Source of the DNA: an uncultured Clostridia bacterium
GTDB lineage: Bacteria; Bacillota; Clostridia; Saccharofermentanales; Saccharofermentanaceae
Length of the DNA: 64,000 bases
Reading direction: 5' to 3'
NCBI GenBank assembly: GCA_946537885.1
Contig: CAMNGC010000001.1
Span: 183,897 to 247,896, forward strand
Numbering within the stretch: position 1 is the first letter of the stretch; every line of letters begins with the position of its first letter. The notes beneath the pieces were generated by a model that had not been told where the DNA came from, searched no databases, and saw only the letters and a list, made by a program, of their open reading frames with translations. This document shows positions 34,049-43,141 of the stretch, piece by piece. The translations under genes were made by a program, and so were the position numbers.

Positions 34049-35169
34049 TATCCTGTCTCCCTTTCTTTCTTGGAATGTAATAAACGAGCGGCTCTGACAT
34101 CAACTGCGACTGTAGTGATAGAAGTATATTCTTCTATGGCGCTTCCAACATTTTGCTGGATATCAAGAAGCACTTTCTGTGCATCATAGCCGTAAAGCAG
34201 AGCCAACTCAAGGCTGATAACAACTCCGTAGGTTCTTTTCTCGGATTTAAATGACACTACCTCTCCGTAGCCGGGGATATCTTTCAAAACGATCTTAATA
34301 AGATCCAATAATGCATCGTCTGCAATTGAGTAGGAACCAAGGGAGGAGAAGGTAGGACGTACCATTGTCCTTTCCGTATCGTTAGCAAAGGGCATTACAC
34401 CTCGTTCTTTATCGAACCTCTGTCTTAAAAGGCTGAGAGGGTCAGTGAAGTAGCCCGAGAATTCATGCTTGATCTCCATGCTGGGGACGGGAATTGTGTG
34501 CATTCCTTCTGTCATTCGAGTGTTTCTGGCGAGTCTTCGCTCCTCCTCCGAGGAGACATCTTCTATTCGTATCAGCATTGATGGCTGATTAAGCCAGAGA
34601 TTATTACATATCTTCCCAAGCATTGAGTCGCTGGTGCCAAGGATCATCAGAGCGGCCGGATGATTCTCGACCAGTGCTCTTCTCATAACAGCCGAACGCG
34701 TCGGATCAACATAAAGAGCCTGTCTTACCGACTCCATCTTTGTGGGAGCCTTTTTGGCTGATGTGCCTGCGACTATGCGGCTTCCGTTAATAAGAAGCCC
34801 ATCATCTATCAGGTAGTGTATATCGTTGGCTCTGGCAACGGAGATTGCCCTGGTACTCTTACCTGTACCGGATGGCCCTACAAAAGCGACAACAGCAATT
34901 GTTGACAGAAATTCACGAGTAAGCGCCTCGCTACTCAGTATAAACTCCGGATCGGATTCCAGAGAAGCTGCGTTTTTAAGTATTCTGGTCTCAGGAAATG
35001 CCTGCACTCTCTTGAGTGTGGAACGAAGCTCAGGAATAAGCACACCCCTTCTGGTGGAAGGGGCAGTGGGCGTACTCTGCTCCGGTTTCAGCTCCTGCTG
35101 CTCCGAATGAGTCTGATCTTCTATAACCGTAGTCTCAGGTATCTTGTCGTTGTCGTCTTTTATTGACAC
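34048..35169 (-). CDS. Fusion of a P-loop ATPase domain and an Asp23/Gls24 domain
   Basis: 373 residues from a GTG at 35169, 8 bases after GGAGG. After an acidic, Pro-rich tail (1-40), residues about 90-270 form a P-loop domain with Walker A GPSGTGKST. A DDG sits where a small kinase holds its acceptor-side Asp, and RIEDVSSEEERRLARNTR may contain the Arg finger. Residues about 285-365 (GSYSIADDALLDLI, YGVVISLELALLYGYDA, EYTSITTVAVDVRAARLL) are an Asp23/Gls24 domain, normally a stand-alone envelope-stress protein lining the membrane. The fusion suggests that nucleotide state controls Asp23 assembly. Downstream of yebC by 26 bases. Confidence 0.7.
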   Translation of the reverse strand: MSIKDDNDKIPETTVIEDQTHSEQQELKPEQSTPTAPSTRRGVLIPELRSTLKRVQAFPETRILKNAASLESDPEFILSSEALTREFLSTIAVVAFVGPSGTGKSTRAISVARANDIHYLIDDGLLINGSRIVAGTSAKKAPTKMESVRQALYVDPTRSAVMRRALVENHPAALMILGTSDSMLGKICNNLWLNQPSMLIRIEDVSSEEERRLARNTRMTEGMHTIPVPSMEIKHEFSGYFTDPLSLLRQRFDKERGVMPFANDTERTMVRPTFSSLGSYSIADDALLDLIKIVLKDIPGYGEVVSFKSEKRTYGVVISLELALLYGYDAQKVLLDIQQNVGSAIEEYTSITTVAVDVRAARLLHSKKERETG

Positions 35170-35195
35170 ACGATCACCTCCGGCATTTGCCGTAA

Positions 35196-35921
35196 TCAGT
35201 TATCCCAGTTGTGATAAACTTCCTGGACGTCGTCGTTCTCTTCGAACATATCCATCATCTTCTCGAGCTGAGCGATGATCGTCTCATCTGTGACGGCGTT
35301 GCTTGTAGTTGCAACAGGACCGAGGCTGGAATCAAGGAAGCTGTAACCTTTTGCCTCGAGCGCATCTTTTACTTCATAATAGGATTCAGGAGTTGTCTCG
35401 ATCTCGTAGACATCATCCTCTGCCTCACAGTTCTCGGCTCCGCAGTCAAGCGCATCCATCATAACTGTATCTTCATCTTCGAATTCTTCCTTAGATATAA
35501 CGATGATGCCCTTTTCCTCGAAAAGAAATGATACACTGCCGTCAACGCCGAGTGATCCGCCGTTCTTGGTAAAGATATGTCTTACATCAGCAGCTGTACG
35601 GTTACGGTTGTTGGTAAGCGTTCTTACCATAATGGCGATTCCGCCGGGACCGTAGCCCTCATATGTGATATCCTCATAATCGTCGCCTTCTCCGGCACCT
35701 GCGGCCTTCTGAATGGCTCTCTTGATATTGTCATTAGGCATGTTAGCTGCCTTTGCCTTGGATATTACATCCTTAAGTCTTGAGTTACCGTCAGGATCAG
35801 GTCCCCCGGCCTTTACTGCTACCGCGATTTCCTTGGCGATCTTTGTGAAAATCGCTCCCTTTGCGGCATCGGACGCCTCTTTCTTACGTTTGATGTTACT
35901 CCATTTCGAATGACCTGACAT
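35196..35921 (-). CDS. yebC: YebC/PmpR (TACO1) family protein
   Basis: 241 residues, full length, with the signature start SGHSKWSNIKRKKEASDAAKG and the YEGYGPGGIA loop. Long called a transcription regulator; recent work on the family points to easing ribosome stalling at proline stretches. GGAGG precedes the ATG. It sits 40 bases downstream of the prepilin peptidase gene and leads into the P-loop/Asp23, DUF6062 and DsrE-like genes. Confidence 0.95.
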   Translation of the reverse strand: MSGHSKWSNIKRKKEASDAAKGAIFTKIAKEIAVAVKAGGPDPDGNSRLKDVISKAKAANMPNDNIKRAIQKAAGAGEGDDYEDITYEGYGPGGIAIMVRTLTNNRNRTAADVRHIFTKNGGSLGVDGSVSFLFEEKGIIVISKEEFEDEDTVMMDALDCGAENCEAEDDVYEIETTPESYYEVKDALEAKGYSFLDSSLGPVATTSNAVTDETIIAQLEKMMDMFEENDDVQEVYHNWDN

Positions 35922-35961
35922 ATAAACCTCCAGTATTCTTGGTTCTTATTATCGATTTAAC

Positions 35962-36798
35962 TTAAATAAAATACCTTATAATCATCAAAATAACAACGAC
36001 AGCAGCGGCAATTATACCCGTATATCTGTCGGATGCCCTGCCTTTCATCGCTCTACGGAAAATTATATAAGCAACTGCGTATGAAAGGTAGGTGATCAGA
36101 CCGACATCATAGTGTCCCATCCAAAGATAGGCAGCGAAAAGCATGATCCCCGCGAAATCCATATCCATTCCAAGATCAGCTTTGGTATATTCAGCCTTTG
36201 TAATGAATGCAGACAATTTGCAGAGAATTACGAAGATGGCAGAAATAAGGCAGGCGATGGCCGTGTACTTAAGGGAGAGAACCCAGTCTATCTTTTTGGT
36301 GTAGAGGGTCAGTAAGGTTGTTGAAAGTATGCCGGGGATCAGAGCGTAGAGAGCAAGTCCCGGGAAACCCTTGCCGGTATCGTGGTAGATCATCATAGTG
36401 GCGATTGTCGCCGCACCCGCTATTACGAACAGTACATAGTAAGCAAAGTCGTAAATAAAGTAGACATCAGTATTCAAGATCCACAGGGCTGTCTCTTTAT
36501 GCAGGATTGCTGCCAACATAAAGACTAAACCGGTAAGGCTCTCGATCTTGGCGTAGCGGGACGGAACAGGTGCTTTACAGTAACGGCATTTGCCTCTTAA
36601 GAAGAGCCAGCTGAACAGGGGAACAAGGTCTTTTGCTGCCAGTTCATGGCCGCAGCTCATGCACATTGAGTGCCCTTTCGAGATCGTTCTTCCTTCCGGA
36701 ACCCTATATATAACGACATTTAGAAAGCTGCCGATAACAATACCGAACAGCGTCGCGAAAAAAATAAAAATACCATAAATCGTGTAAAGATAAATCAT
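35962..36798 (-). CDS. Type IV prepilin peptidase/N-methylase with altered aspartyl motif
   Basis: 278 residues. The second of two ATG codons (36798) is 7 bases from GGAGG and is chosen; the first is 1 base away. About eight TM helices. The N-terminal methylase domain keeps the zinc cysteines Cys46/Cys49/Cys71/Cys74 and GSFLNVVIYRVP. The peptidase half has Asp140 (YHDTGKGFP) for the first catalytic Asp, but the GxGD motif reads Gly210-Met-Asp-Met-Asp214, so Asp212 or Asp214 must do the job. It should cut prepilins after the KKG site and methylate the new N-terminus. It is divergent from pilB. Confidence 0.85.
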   Translation of the reverse strand: MIYLYTIYGIFIFFATLFGIVIGSFLNVVIYRVPEGRTISKGHSMCMSCGHELAAKDLVPLFSWLFLRGKCRYCKAPVPSRYAKIESLTGLVFMLAAILHKETALWILNTDVYFIYDFAYYVLFVIAGAATIATMMIYHDTGKGFPGLALYALIPGILSTTLLTLYTKKIDWVLSLKYTAIACLISAIFVILCKLSAFITKAEYTKADLGMDMDFAGIMLFAAYLWMGHYDVGLITYLSYAVAYIIFRRAMKGRASDRYTGIIAAAVVVILMIIRYFI

Positions 36799-36892
36799 AA
36801 TCATTCCTCCATGCTTAATATACCATATAATAATATTAGTGATAAAGCGTTGATTATGTTACAGGCTTGACTCGTAAATTTCATAAATAATC

Positions 36893-36921
36893 TTGTTTTT
36901 TGATAGGCCATGTTGTATAGT
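36893..36921 (+). promoter_or_regulatory. Promoter of the pilus assembly operon
   Basis: TTGTTT, 17 bases, TATAGT, about 95 bases before the pilB start. The A+T-rich leader shows no riboswitch pattern that I recognise. Confidence 0.75.
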
Positions 36922-37015
36922 TTTATAGATATATTTGGGGAATTGTGTGCATTTTTTATCGAAATATACATATTTTTCACTTATATCGCATCCCACGTGG
37001 TTTTTGGAGGAAATG

Positions 37016-38686
37016 ATGAAGAGATTAGGCGATATTCTCATCGAAAGCGGCTTCCTTACGGCAGCCGAACTTGCCGAAGCTCTCAGCGTCCAGAAGGAAA
37101 GCGGAAAGCGTCTTGGCGAAGTAATTGCCGAGATGGGTCTTATGACGGAGTTTGATATTCTCCGTGCCGTTTCCAGCCAGTACAATTACCCCATTATCGA
37201 TCTTGCCAATATCGACGTTGACCCTAAGGCAACGGCGCTTTTGGACGAGCGATTCTGTACTGAGAACACGGCCGTACCGATAGGCTTTGATGATGAGAAG
37301 CTTGTTGTTGCTATCGATGACCCGATGAACCTTCTGTTGCAGGATGAGCTCCAGTTCCGTACAGGTTATGAGATCTCACTCATGCTCGCTACGAGAACAG
37401 GCATCCTTGACACGATCAAGGACAATTACGGAAGAGAGTCTGCCGCACAGGCAGCTCAGGAACTGAATGACGACTTCAGCGACGATCAGCTTGAGGGGTT
37501 AAGCGAAGAGGTTGCGGATGCTGTAAACAGCGCGCCTGTTGTTAAGCTGGTAAACTCGATGATCGAAGTCGCTATCAGAGCGGGCTCTTCGGATATTCAT
37601 ATCGAGCCTATGGAAGACAGGATCAGAGTTCGTATCCGTATCGACGGCGTTATGCAGGAGATCATGAGCAACCCTATTAATGCCAAAGATGCAATTACGA
37701 CCAGAATCAAGATCCTTGGCGGTATGAACATTGCCGAGAAGCGTATTCCTCAGGATGGTCGTATCCAGATCATGCTTAACGGCGAAGAGATAGACATGCG
37801 TGTATCTATCCTTCCTACGATTTACGGTGAGAAGACCGTTATCCGTATTCTTGCCAAGAACGACGGTAACCTTAATCGTCAGTATCTTGGTATCAGCGAC
37901 CACAACAACGAACTTATCAATAAGATCATTCAGGTTCCACAGGGAATCTGTCTTATATCTGGTCCTACCGGTTCCGGTAAGACCACAACACTTTATACTC
38001 TCTTGGCTGAGAAGAACTCACCTGAGACCAATATCATTACGGTTGAGGATCCTGTCGAGATCAAGATCCCCGGACTTAACCAGGTACAGGTTAATGCCAA
38101 AGCCGGAATGACCTTCGCCAGTGCGCTCCGCTCTATTCTCCGTCAGGACCCGGATATCATCCTCGTCGGTGAGATCCGTGACGGTGAGACTGCCGAAATC
38201 GCCATGAGAGCTGCCATTACAGGACACTTGGTATTCAGTACTATCCACACTAATGACGCAGTATCCTCGATCAACCGTCTTATCGATATGGGCCTTGAGC
38301 CTTATATGGTTTCTTCGGCTCTGGTTGGTGTTGTATCGCAGCGTCTTGTTCGCCGTATCTGTACAAACTGCCGAGTTGCTTACGATCCTGAAGAATATGA
38401 GATCGAGAAGTTACATCTTGAGCCAGGACAGAAGCTTTATCGCGGAGAAGGTTGCACAGAGTGTAACGGTTCCGGCTATAAGGGTCGTATTGCCATCCAT
38501 GAGATCGTAGTTATGACCAAGGGCATTAAGATGCTCCTTGAGAAGAGAGCCAGTGAGGAAGAGATGAGACAGTTGGCCGTCAAAGAAGGTACACAGATGC
38601 TCGCTGATTCAGCTGCCGCTCTCTGCCTTGAAGGTATCTCAACGATCGATGAGATGAACAGAGTTGCTTATTCAATAGACGGTTAA
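37016..38686 (+). CDS. pilB: Type IV pilus extension ATPase PilB
   Basis: 556 residues from the ATG at 37016, 5 bases after GGAGG. The N-terminal T2SSE_N domain (RLGDILIESGFLTAAELAEAL) is followed by the secretion ATPase core with Walker A GPTGSGKTT (316-324), the VGEIRDGETAEIAMRAAITGH segment, and a tetracysteine zinc motif CTNC...CTEC near 450-485. It powers pilin polymerisation at the inner membrane face with PilC and PilM. First gene of pilB-T-C-M-N-O. Confidence 0.95.
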   Translation: MKRLGDILIESGFLTAAELAEALSVQKESGKRLGEVIAEMGLMTEFDILRAVSSQYNYPIIDLANIDVDPKATALLDERFCTENTAVPIGFDDEKLVVAIDDPMNLLLQDELQFRTGYEISLMLATRTGILDTIKDNYGRESAAQAAQELNDDFSDDQLEGLSEEVADAVNSAPVVKLVNSMIEVAIRAGSSDIHIEPMEDRIRVRIRIDGVMQEIMSNPINAKDAITTRIKILGGMNIAEKRIPQDGRIQIMLNGEEIDMRVSILPTIYGEKTVIRILAKNDGNLNRQYLGISDHNNELINKIIQVPQGICLISGPTGSGKTTTLYTLLAEKNSPETNIITVEDPVEIKIPGLNQVQVNAKAGMTFASALRSILRQDPDIILVGEIRDGETAEIAMRAAITGHLVFSTIHTNDAVSSINRLIDMGLEPYMVSSALVGVVSQRLVRRICTNCRVAYDPEEYEIEKLHLEPGQKLYRGEGCTECNGSGYKGRIAIHEIVVMTKGIKMLLEKRASEEEMRQLAVKEGTQMLADSAAALCLEGISTIDEMNRVAYSIDG

Positions 38687-38703
38687 ACAAGGAGGACATA
38701 TAA

Positions 38704-39819
38704 GTGGAAGAATTTAGCCTGACCATGGAGGCGATACTGACCGAGGCTGTCAGAAGAGGAGCTTCTGATACGCACATTACAGTAGGTCTGCCTCCGATGA
38801 TTCGCGTAAGCGGTGAGCTTATGCCCCTGAGCGGACAGATCCTGACACCTGCAGATACAGAATATCTGTGCAAGTCTATGATCGATAAGTCAAGGCAGCA
38901 GTACTTGAATGAGAGAGGTGAGATCGACTTCTCTTATGTTGTTGCTGACTACAGCCGTTTCAGATGTAACATTTTCAAGCAGCGTGGTTCTTATGCTCTT
39001 GCAGCCAGAACGATCACTAACGAGATCCCTACCTGCGAGAAGCTCGGATTACCTATGATCTTTAAGGAATTTGCCATGAAGCCGCGTGGACTTATCCTTG
39101 TTACCGGTCCTACGGGTTCCGGTAAGTCTACTACGCTTGCTGCCATGGTTGGACACATCAACAGTGTTAAGAAGTGTCATATCCTCACCCTTGAGGAGCC
39201 TATCGAGTATCTTCACGAGCATGGCGAAGCAATGATCAACCAGAGAGAGATCCACGAGGATACTCTTTCCTTTGCAAATGCGCTTCGTGCCGCTCTCCGT
39301 GAGGACCCTGATGTAATCCTCGTAGGTGAGATGCGTGACCTTGATACTATCAGTACAGCGATCACTGCAGCCGAGACAGGACACCTTGTTATGTCAACGC
39401 TTCACACATCCAGTGCTTCTGATACAGTTAACCGTATCATTGACGTATTCCCTCCTCATCAGCAGGATCAGATCAGAGTTCAGCTCGGCTCTATCCTGGT
39501 TGCCGTTATCTGTCAGACTCTCGTTCCCAAGATCGCGGGTGGCAGATGCGCTGCATTTGAGATCATGATCGCGAACGATGCTATCAGAAATAATATCCGT
39601 GAGGGTAAGACATACCAGATCGACAGTGCTCTTGCAACGAGCCTTCAGCAGGGAATGTGTCCTCTGGACTTCTATCTTGCAGAGCTTGTTAAGCGTAAGA
39701 TCATCTCCAGAGAAGTTGCTCTTTCCAGATGCCGTTTCCCTGATGATCTTAAGAGATACATCAACAATGTCGGCGGTCCCGCCAACAGCCCTCTCTTCGG
39801 AGATCTGGATTTCCAGTAA
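38704..39819 (+). CDS. pilT: Type IV pilus retraction ATPase PilT
   Basis: 371 residues from a GTG at 38704, 8 bases after AGGAGG. It has ASDTHITVG at the N-terminus, Walker A GPTGSGKST (135-143), VGEMRDLDTISTAITAAETGH, and the PilT-type IREGKTYQIDSAL near the C-terminus. It depolymerises pili, driving twitching or DNA uptake. Having a PilT means these pili can retract. Confidence 0.95.
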   Translation: MEEFSLTMEAILTEAVRRGASDTHITVGLPPMIRVSGELMPLSGQILTPADTEYLCKSMIDKSRQQYLNERGEIDFSYVVADYSRFRCNIFKQRGSYALAARTITNEIPTCEKLGLPMIFKEFAMKPRGLILVTGPTGSGKSTTLAAMVGHINSVKKCHILTLEEPIEYLHEHGEAMINQREIHEDTLSFANALRAALREDPDVILVGEMRDLDTISTAITAAETGHLVMSTLHTSSASDTVNRIIDVFPPHQQDQIRVQLGSILVAVICQTLVPKIAGGRCAAFEIMIANDAIRNNIREGKTYQIDSALATSLQQGMCPLDFYLAELVKRKIISREVALSRCRFPDDLKRYINNVGGPANSPLFGDLDFQ

Positions 39820-39846
39820 TAATTCTAAACAGGAGGAAATAGCGAT

Positions 39847-41055
39847 ATGCCTAATTTCAGATATCAGGTTATCGACAGTGCAGGCAAGAAGTCTGAGGGC
39901 GTTCTTGATGCCGGCAGCGTAGCTGAGGCAACACGTAAGCTCAAGGGCGACGGAAAGTTTGTAATGTCGGTTGAACTTGATAAAGGCCCCGGTCTCTTAA
40001 ATGTTGAAATCGGTAGCAAAAAGCTGAATACTAAGGAGCTGGTTCTTATATCCAGACAGCTTTCTGCCCTGCTTTCCGCAGGTATTACCATCATCAGATC
40101 CTTGGATATGCTTTATCAGCAGGTTGATACCAAGCGTGCCAAGAAGGTTGTAGGTGATATTTATGAGGCTATTCAGTCGGGCCGCACTTTGTCGGATGCC
40201 TTTAAGGATCAGAAGGAAGCTCTCCCTGCCATCATGATAAGTATGGTTGCTGCAGGTGAGGAGTCCGGTAGACTTGATGAGGTCATGAACCGACTTGCAG
40301 AACACTTCCAGAAACAGTCGAAGTTAAAGAATAAGATCTCATCCGCAATGGTTTACCCGAAGATCCTCTTCTTCCTTACCATTGCCATTACAGTCGGTCT
40401 TCTTACATTCCTTGTTCCGGGTATCGCCCAAACGATCAGAGACTTGGGTGGTGACTTGCCGGCACTTACAAAGGCGGTTATGGCCGTTTCGGATTCCTTG
40501 GTTAATTTCTGGTATATTTATGCAATCGTAATTGCCGGATTGGTATTTGGATTCAAGGCTTGGAAGAAATCCGAATCCGGTCATTATACTTGGGATAATC
40601 TTATGATCAAAATGCCGATTATCGGTAAAGCAACAAAGATGAATGCTTCAGCCATGTTCTGCAGAACGATCTCCACTCTTCTTAAGTCCGGTATTTCCGT
40701 TCTTACTGCTGTTGAGATTACTGCAGCTTCTCTTGACAATGTTGTTCTAGAGAAGAAGTTGGCTGATGCACGAGTTGAGATCCGTAAAGGTACGCAGTTG
40801 TCCAAGTCGATTAAGAATATTACAGAGTTCCCTCCGATGATCTACGCTATGGTAGCTATCGGTGAGGAGTCAGGTACTCTTGATACGATTCTTGATAAGG
40901 CTGCTGACTTTTTCGAAGATGAGGCAGATGCTGCCACAACCAAGATGACCGCTGCACTTGAGCCTATTATGCTTATTTTGATGGCTATCCTTGTTGGTAC
41001 AACAGTTGGTGCTATTGCAATGCCTATCTTCACGATGGCTCAGTTTATCGGATAA
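39847..41055 (+). CDS. pilC: Type IV pilus platform protein PilC
   Basis: 402 residues. Two GspF repeats (about 65-190 and 270-395), each with an E-x-S-G-x-L signature (GEESGRLDEVMNRLAEHF and GEESGTLDTILDKAADFF), and three TM helices. It is the inner-membrane platform turned by PilB and PilT. AGGAGG precedes the ATG. Confidence 0.95.
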   Translation: MPNFRYQVIDSAGKKSEGVLDAGSVAEATRKLKGDGKFVMSVELDKGPGLLNVEIGSKKLNTKELVLISRQLSALLSAGITIIRSLDMLYQQVDTKRAKKVVGDIYEAIQSGRTLSDAFKDQKEALPAIMISMVAAGEESGRLDEVMNRLAEHFQKQSKLKNKISSAMVYPKILFFLTIAITVGLLTFLVPGIAQTIRDLGGDLPALTKAVMAVSDSLVNFWYIYAIVIAGLVFGFKAWKKSESGHYTWDNLMIKMPIIGKATKMNASAMFCRTISTLLKSGISVLTAVEITAASLDNVVLEKKLADARVEIRKGTQLSKSIKNITEFPPMIYAMVAIGEESGTLDTILDKAADFFEDEADAATTKMTAALEPIMLILMAILVGTTVGAIAMPIFTMAQFIG

Positions 41056-41082
41056 AGACACTTAATCGAAAGGAGACAATAA

Positions 41083-42198
41083 ATGGATTTTTCATCATTC
41101 GGAAAAGGTTCAATGGATCTGGTTATTGATACATCCAGTTCTGATTTGAAGCTTGCTGTCGGCGGTTACAACCGCAAGACAGGAACCATAACGCTCGAGA
41201 AGGTAGGTATCGTACCTCTTGAGGCTGAGACGCTTGAGGATGGCGCCATATCCGATTCGTTCGGTATCGTAATGGCAATGAAGCATGCTCTGGCAAAACT
41301 TGATATAAGGCAGAAGAATATCATTATTACGACCGAGGGATCTTTCGTTCATACAAGAGACCTTGAGCTCCCTAAGGTAAAGGGCGAACAGCTTAAGGAC
41401 ATGGTTAAGTACGAGGTTATGGGTCAGGGTAATAACAGAGATATGGTTATTGACTACCTCGTATATGGTAAGACAACAGACGAAGAAACAAATGCCGAGA
41501 AGATCAAGGTCAGAGCTACGGCGGTCCCTACTGATACAGTTTCTGAGTATCGTGATTTTATTAAGAATTTGGATATGACACCTGTTGCAATGGATGTTAA
41601 CCCCAATGCTGTCAGAAAGCTTTTCAGCTCCGGTATCATCAACGGTAACATCAATATTGCTCAGTCCACACTACTTATGATCGAGCTGTGCGGCAAGACA
41701 ACGACAGTTACGGTTCTCGATAAGGGCTTCCCGCTTCTGTCCAGAAGACTTCAGTTCGGTCACTCTAACATCCGTCAGGTTGCTGAGTCTCTTAAGAAGA
41801 TGCAGGGTGGAGACAACCAGTCTTCTCTTGCAAGACGTCTCAACATTACAAAGAGTGACAGCGAGAGCTCGGTACCTGTTGAGGATATCGATGTTTGGCA
41901 CGAGACAGTTGCCGAGAATCCTTCCCTCCAGAGTGCTGTAAATGCATATTTCAAGAACCTTGTTGATGCAGTATCCCGTACCGCTCAGTTCTCTATAAGC
42001 AAGTTCCACATCGATAATATCGGTACATGCCTGCTTTACGGATCCGGTGCCGGCTACAAGAAGATTGACAAAGAGCTTTCTCGCCAGCTTGCAACACAGG
42101 TTGAGGTCCTGAATACTCTGAGTACTGTCCAGGGACCTAAGAATTTTGAGCTTCCTCAGTTTGTTAACTGCTGTGGTGCTCTGATCCGTGAAGAGTAA
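41083..42198 (+). CDS. pilM: Type IV pilus assembly protein PilM
   Basis: 371 residues with an actin/FtsA-like ATPase fold: DLVIDTSSSDLKLAVGGY (phosphate-1 strand), AMKHALAKLDI, GSFVHTRDLELPKVKGEQL and TLLMIELCGKTTTVTVLDKG (phosphate-2). It forms a cytosolic ring or cradle that binds the N-terminus of PilN and links to PilB. AAGGAGA precedes the ATG. Confidence 0.92.
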   Translation: MDFSSFGKGSMDLVIDTSSSDLKLAVGGYNRKTGTITLEKVGIVPLEAETLEDGAISDSFGIVMAMKHALAKLDIRQKNIIITTEGSFVHTRDLELPKVKGEQLKDMVKYEVMGQGNNRDMVIDYLVYGKTTDEETNAEKIKVRATAVPTDTVSEYRDFIKNLDMTPVAMDVNPNAVRKLFSSGIINGNINIAQSTLLMIELCGKTTTVTVLDKGFPLLSRRLQFGHSNIRQVAESLKKMQGGDNQSSLARRLNITKSDSESSVPVEDIDVWHETVAENPSLQSAVNAYFKNLVDAVSRTAQFSISKFHIDNIGTCLLYGSGAGYKKIDKELSRQLATQVEVLNTLSTVQGPKNFELPQFVNCCGALIREE

Positions 42199-42212
42199 GG
42201 AGGGGTAAGAAG

Positions 42213-43139
42213 ATGCCAATTTTCGGTTCTAAGAATGAATTCTCCAAAAGAGATATGAACTTCTTTTCCGAGTTTACGGAAAAGGCAGCTAAGATGGCCA
42301 GAATGTTCGCCTATGTTGCGATTGCTGTTGCGGCTGTAGTATTTGTTATGGTCGCTCTCATTGTTTTCGCTTTCATCCAGAATCAGGTTGTAAAGAGCGA
42401 TATCAAGGATCTTAAGAAAGATCTGCGCGGTGAGCAGTATGCCGATCTAGAGACAGAATATGCTCAGCTTCAGAGTGAGATTGCCGATAATACTCAGTAT
42501 CTGTATGCATTAGGCGAGATGAGAAACAAAGTTGATGAGACACAGGCTGCAAAGGTTGAGATTGCAAAGCTTATCAAGTCTAATGTTCCTAACGCGGCAT
42601 ATATTTCTAACTATAACGTCACCGGAACATCAGTCATGATACAGGGACAGACATTCAACTATTATTCTGCAGTAGAGTTTGTAAATCTTCTGCAACAGTC
42701 TAATCTTTTTACTAGTGTGCCGCAGCTTTCAGTTGAGCATTATAATCTTGAAGATGCGCTGAATAAGAACACCGGTTATGTTAATCTTATCGATACATAC
42801 TATACATTCACAATTCAGGCTACACTCACATCCGATGTACATGTAACAGTTAAGAGGTATCTGGAAGGTGATACGATAACAGCTATTGGTCTTACTGAGA
42901 TCGGTGTTGCTTCCGGCAATGGTTATTATCTGATCCCGGGCGAAGGATATTCATTTGAAACGATCAAGACAGCTACTCAGGGTACAGAGACATATGATTT
43001 GTCCTACATCCTTGTTGACGGTGTGCGTATGAGTGATGATGATTTTGCCATTGTACTTGAGACTGATAAGATTGAGGGCACAGTCAATACCGATACTATT
43101 ATTGAGCTTTACTACAAAGCAAGCAACGGAGGTGAGTAA
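42213..43139 (+). CDS. pilN: PilN-like alignment protein with extra C-terminal domain
   Basis: 308 residues. A short cytosolic N-terminus (RDMNFFSEF stands where PilN has the INLLP motif that docks to PilM), a TM helix (about 33-55), a coiled coil (60-115) and a PilN-type ferredoxin-like fold (to about 205) are seen. Residues about 208-305 (VHVTVKRYLEGDTI, GYYLIPGEGYSF, IIELYYKAS) form an added beta domain whose pattern resembles MucBP-like modules. Usual PilN has about 180-200 residues. It overlaps nothing and is 2 bases from pilO. Confidence 0.8.
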   Translation: MPIFGSKNEFSKRDMNFFSEFTEKAAKMARMFAYVAIAVAAVVFVMVALIVFAFIQNQVVKSDIKDLKKDLRGEQYADLETEYAQLQSEIADNTQYLYALGEMRNKVDETQAAKVEIAKLIKSNVPNAAYISNYNVTGTSVMIQGQTFNYYSAVEFVNLLQQSNLFTSVPQLSVEHYNLEDALNKNTGYVNLIDTYYTFTIQATLTSDVHVTVKRYLEGDTITAIGLTEIGVASGNGYYLIPGEGYSFETIKTATQGTETYDLSYILVDGVRMSDDDFAIVLETDKIEGTVNTDTIIELYYKASNGGE

Positions 43140-43141
43140 TA

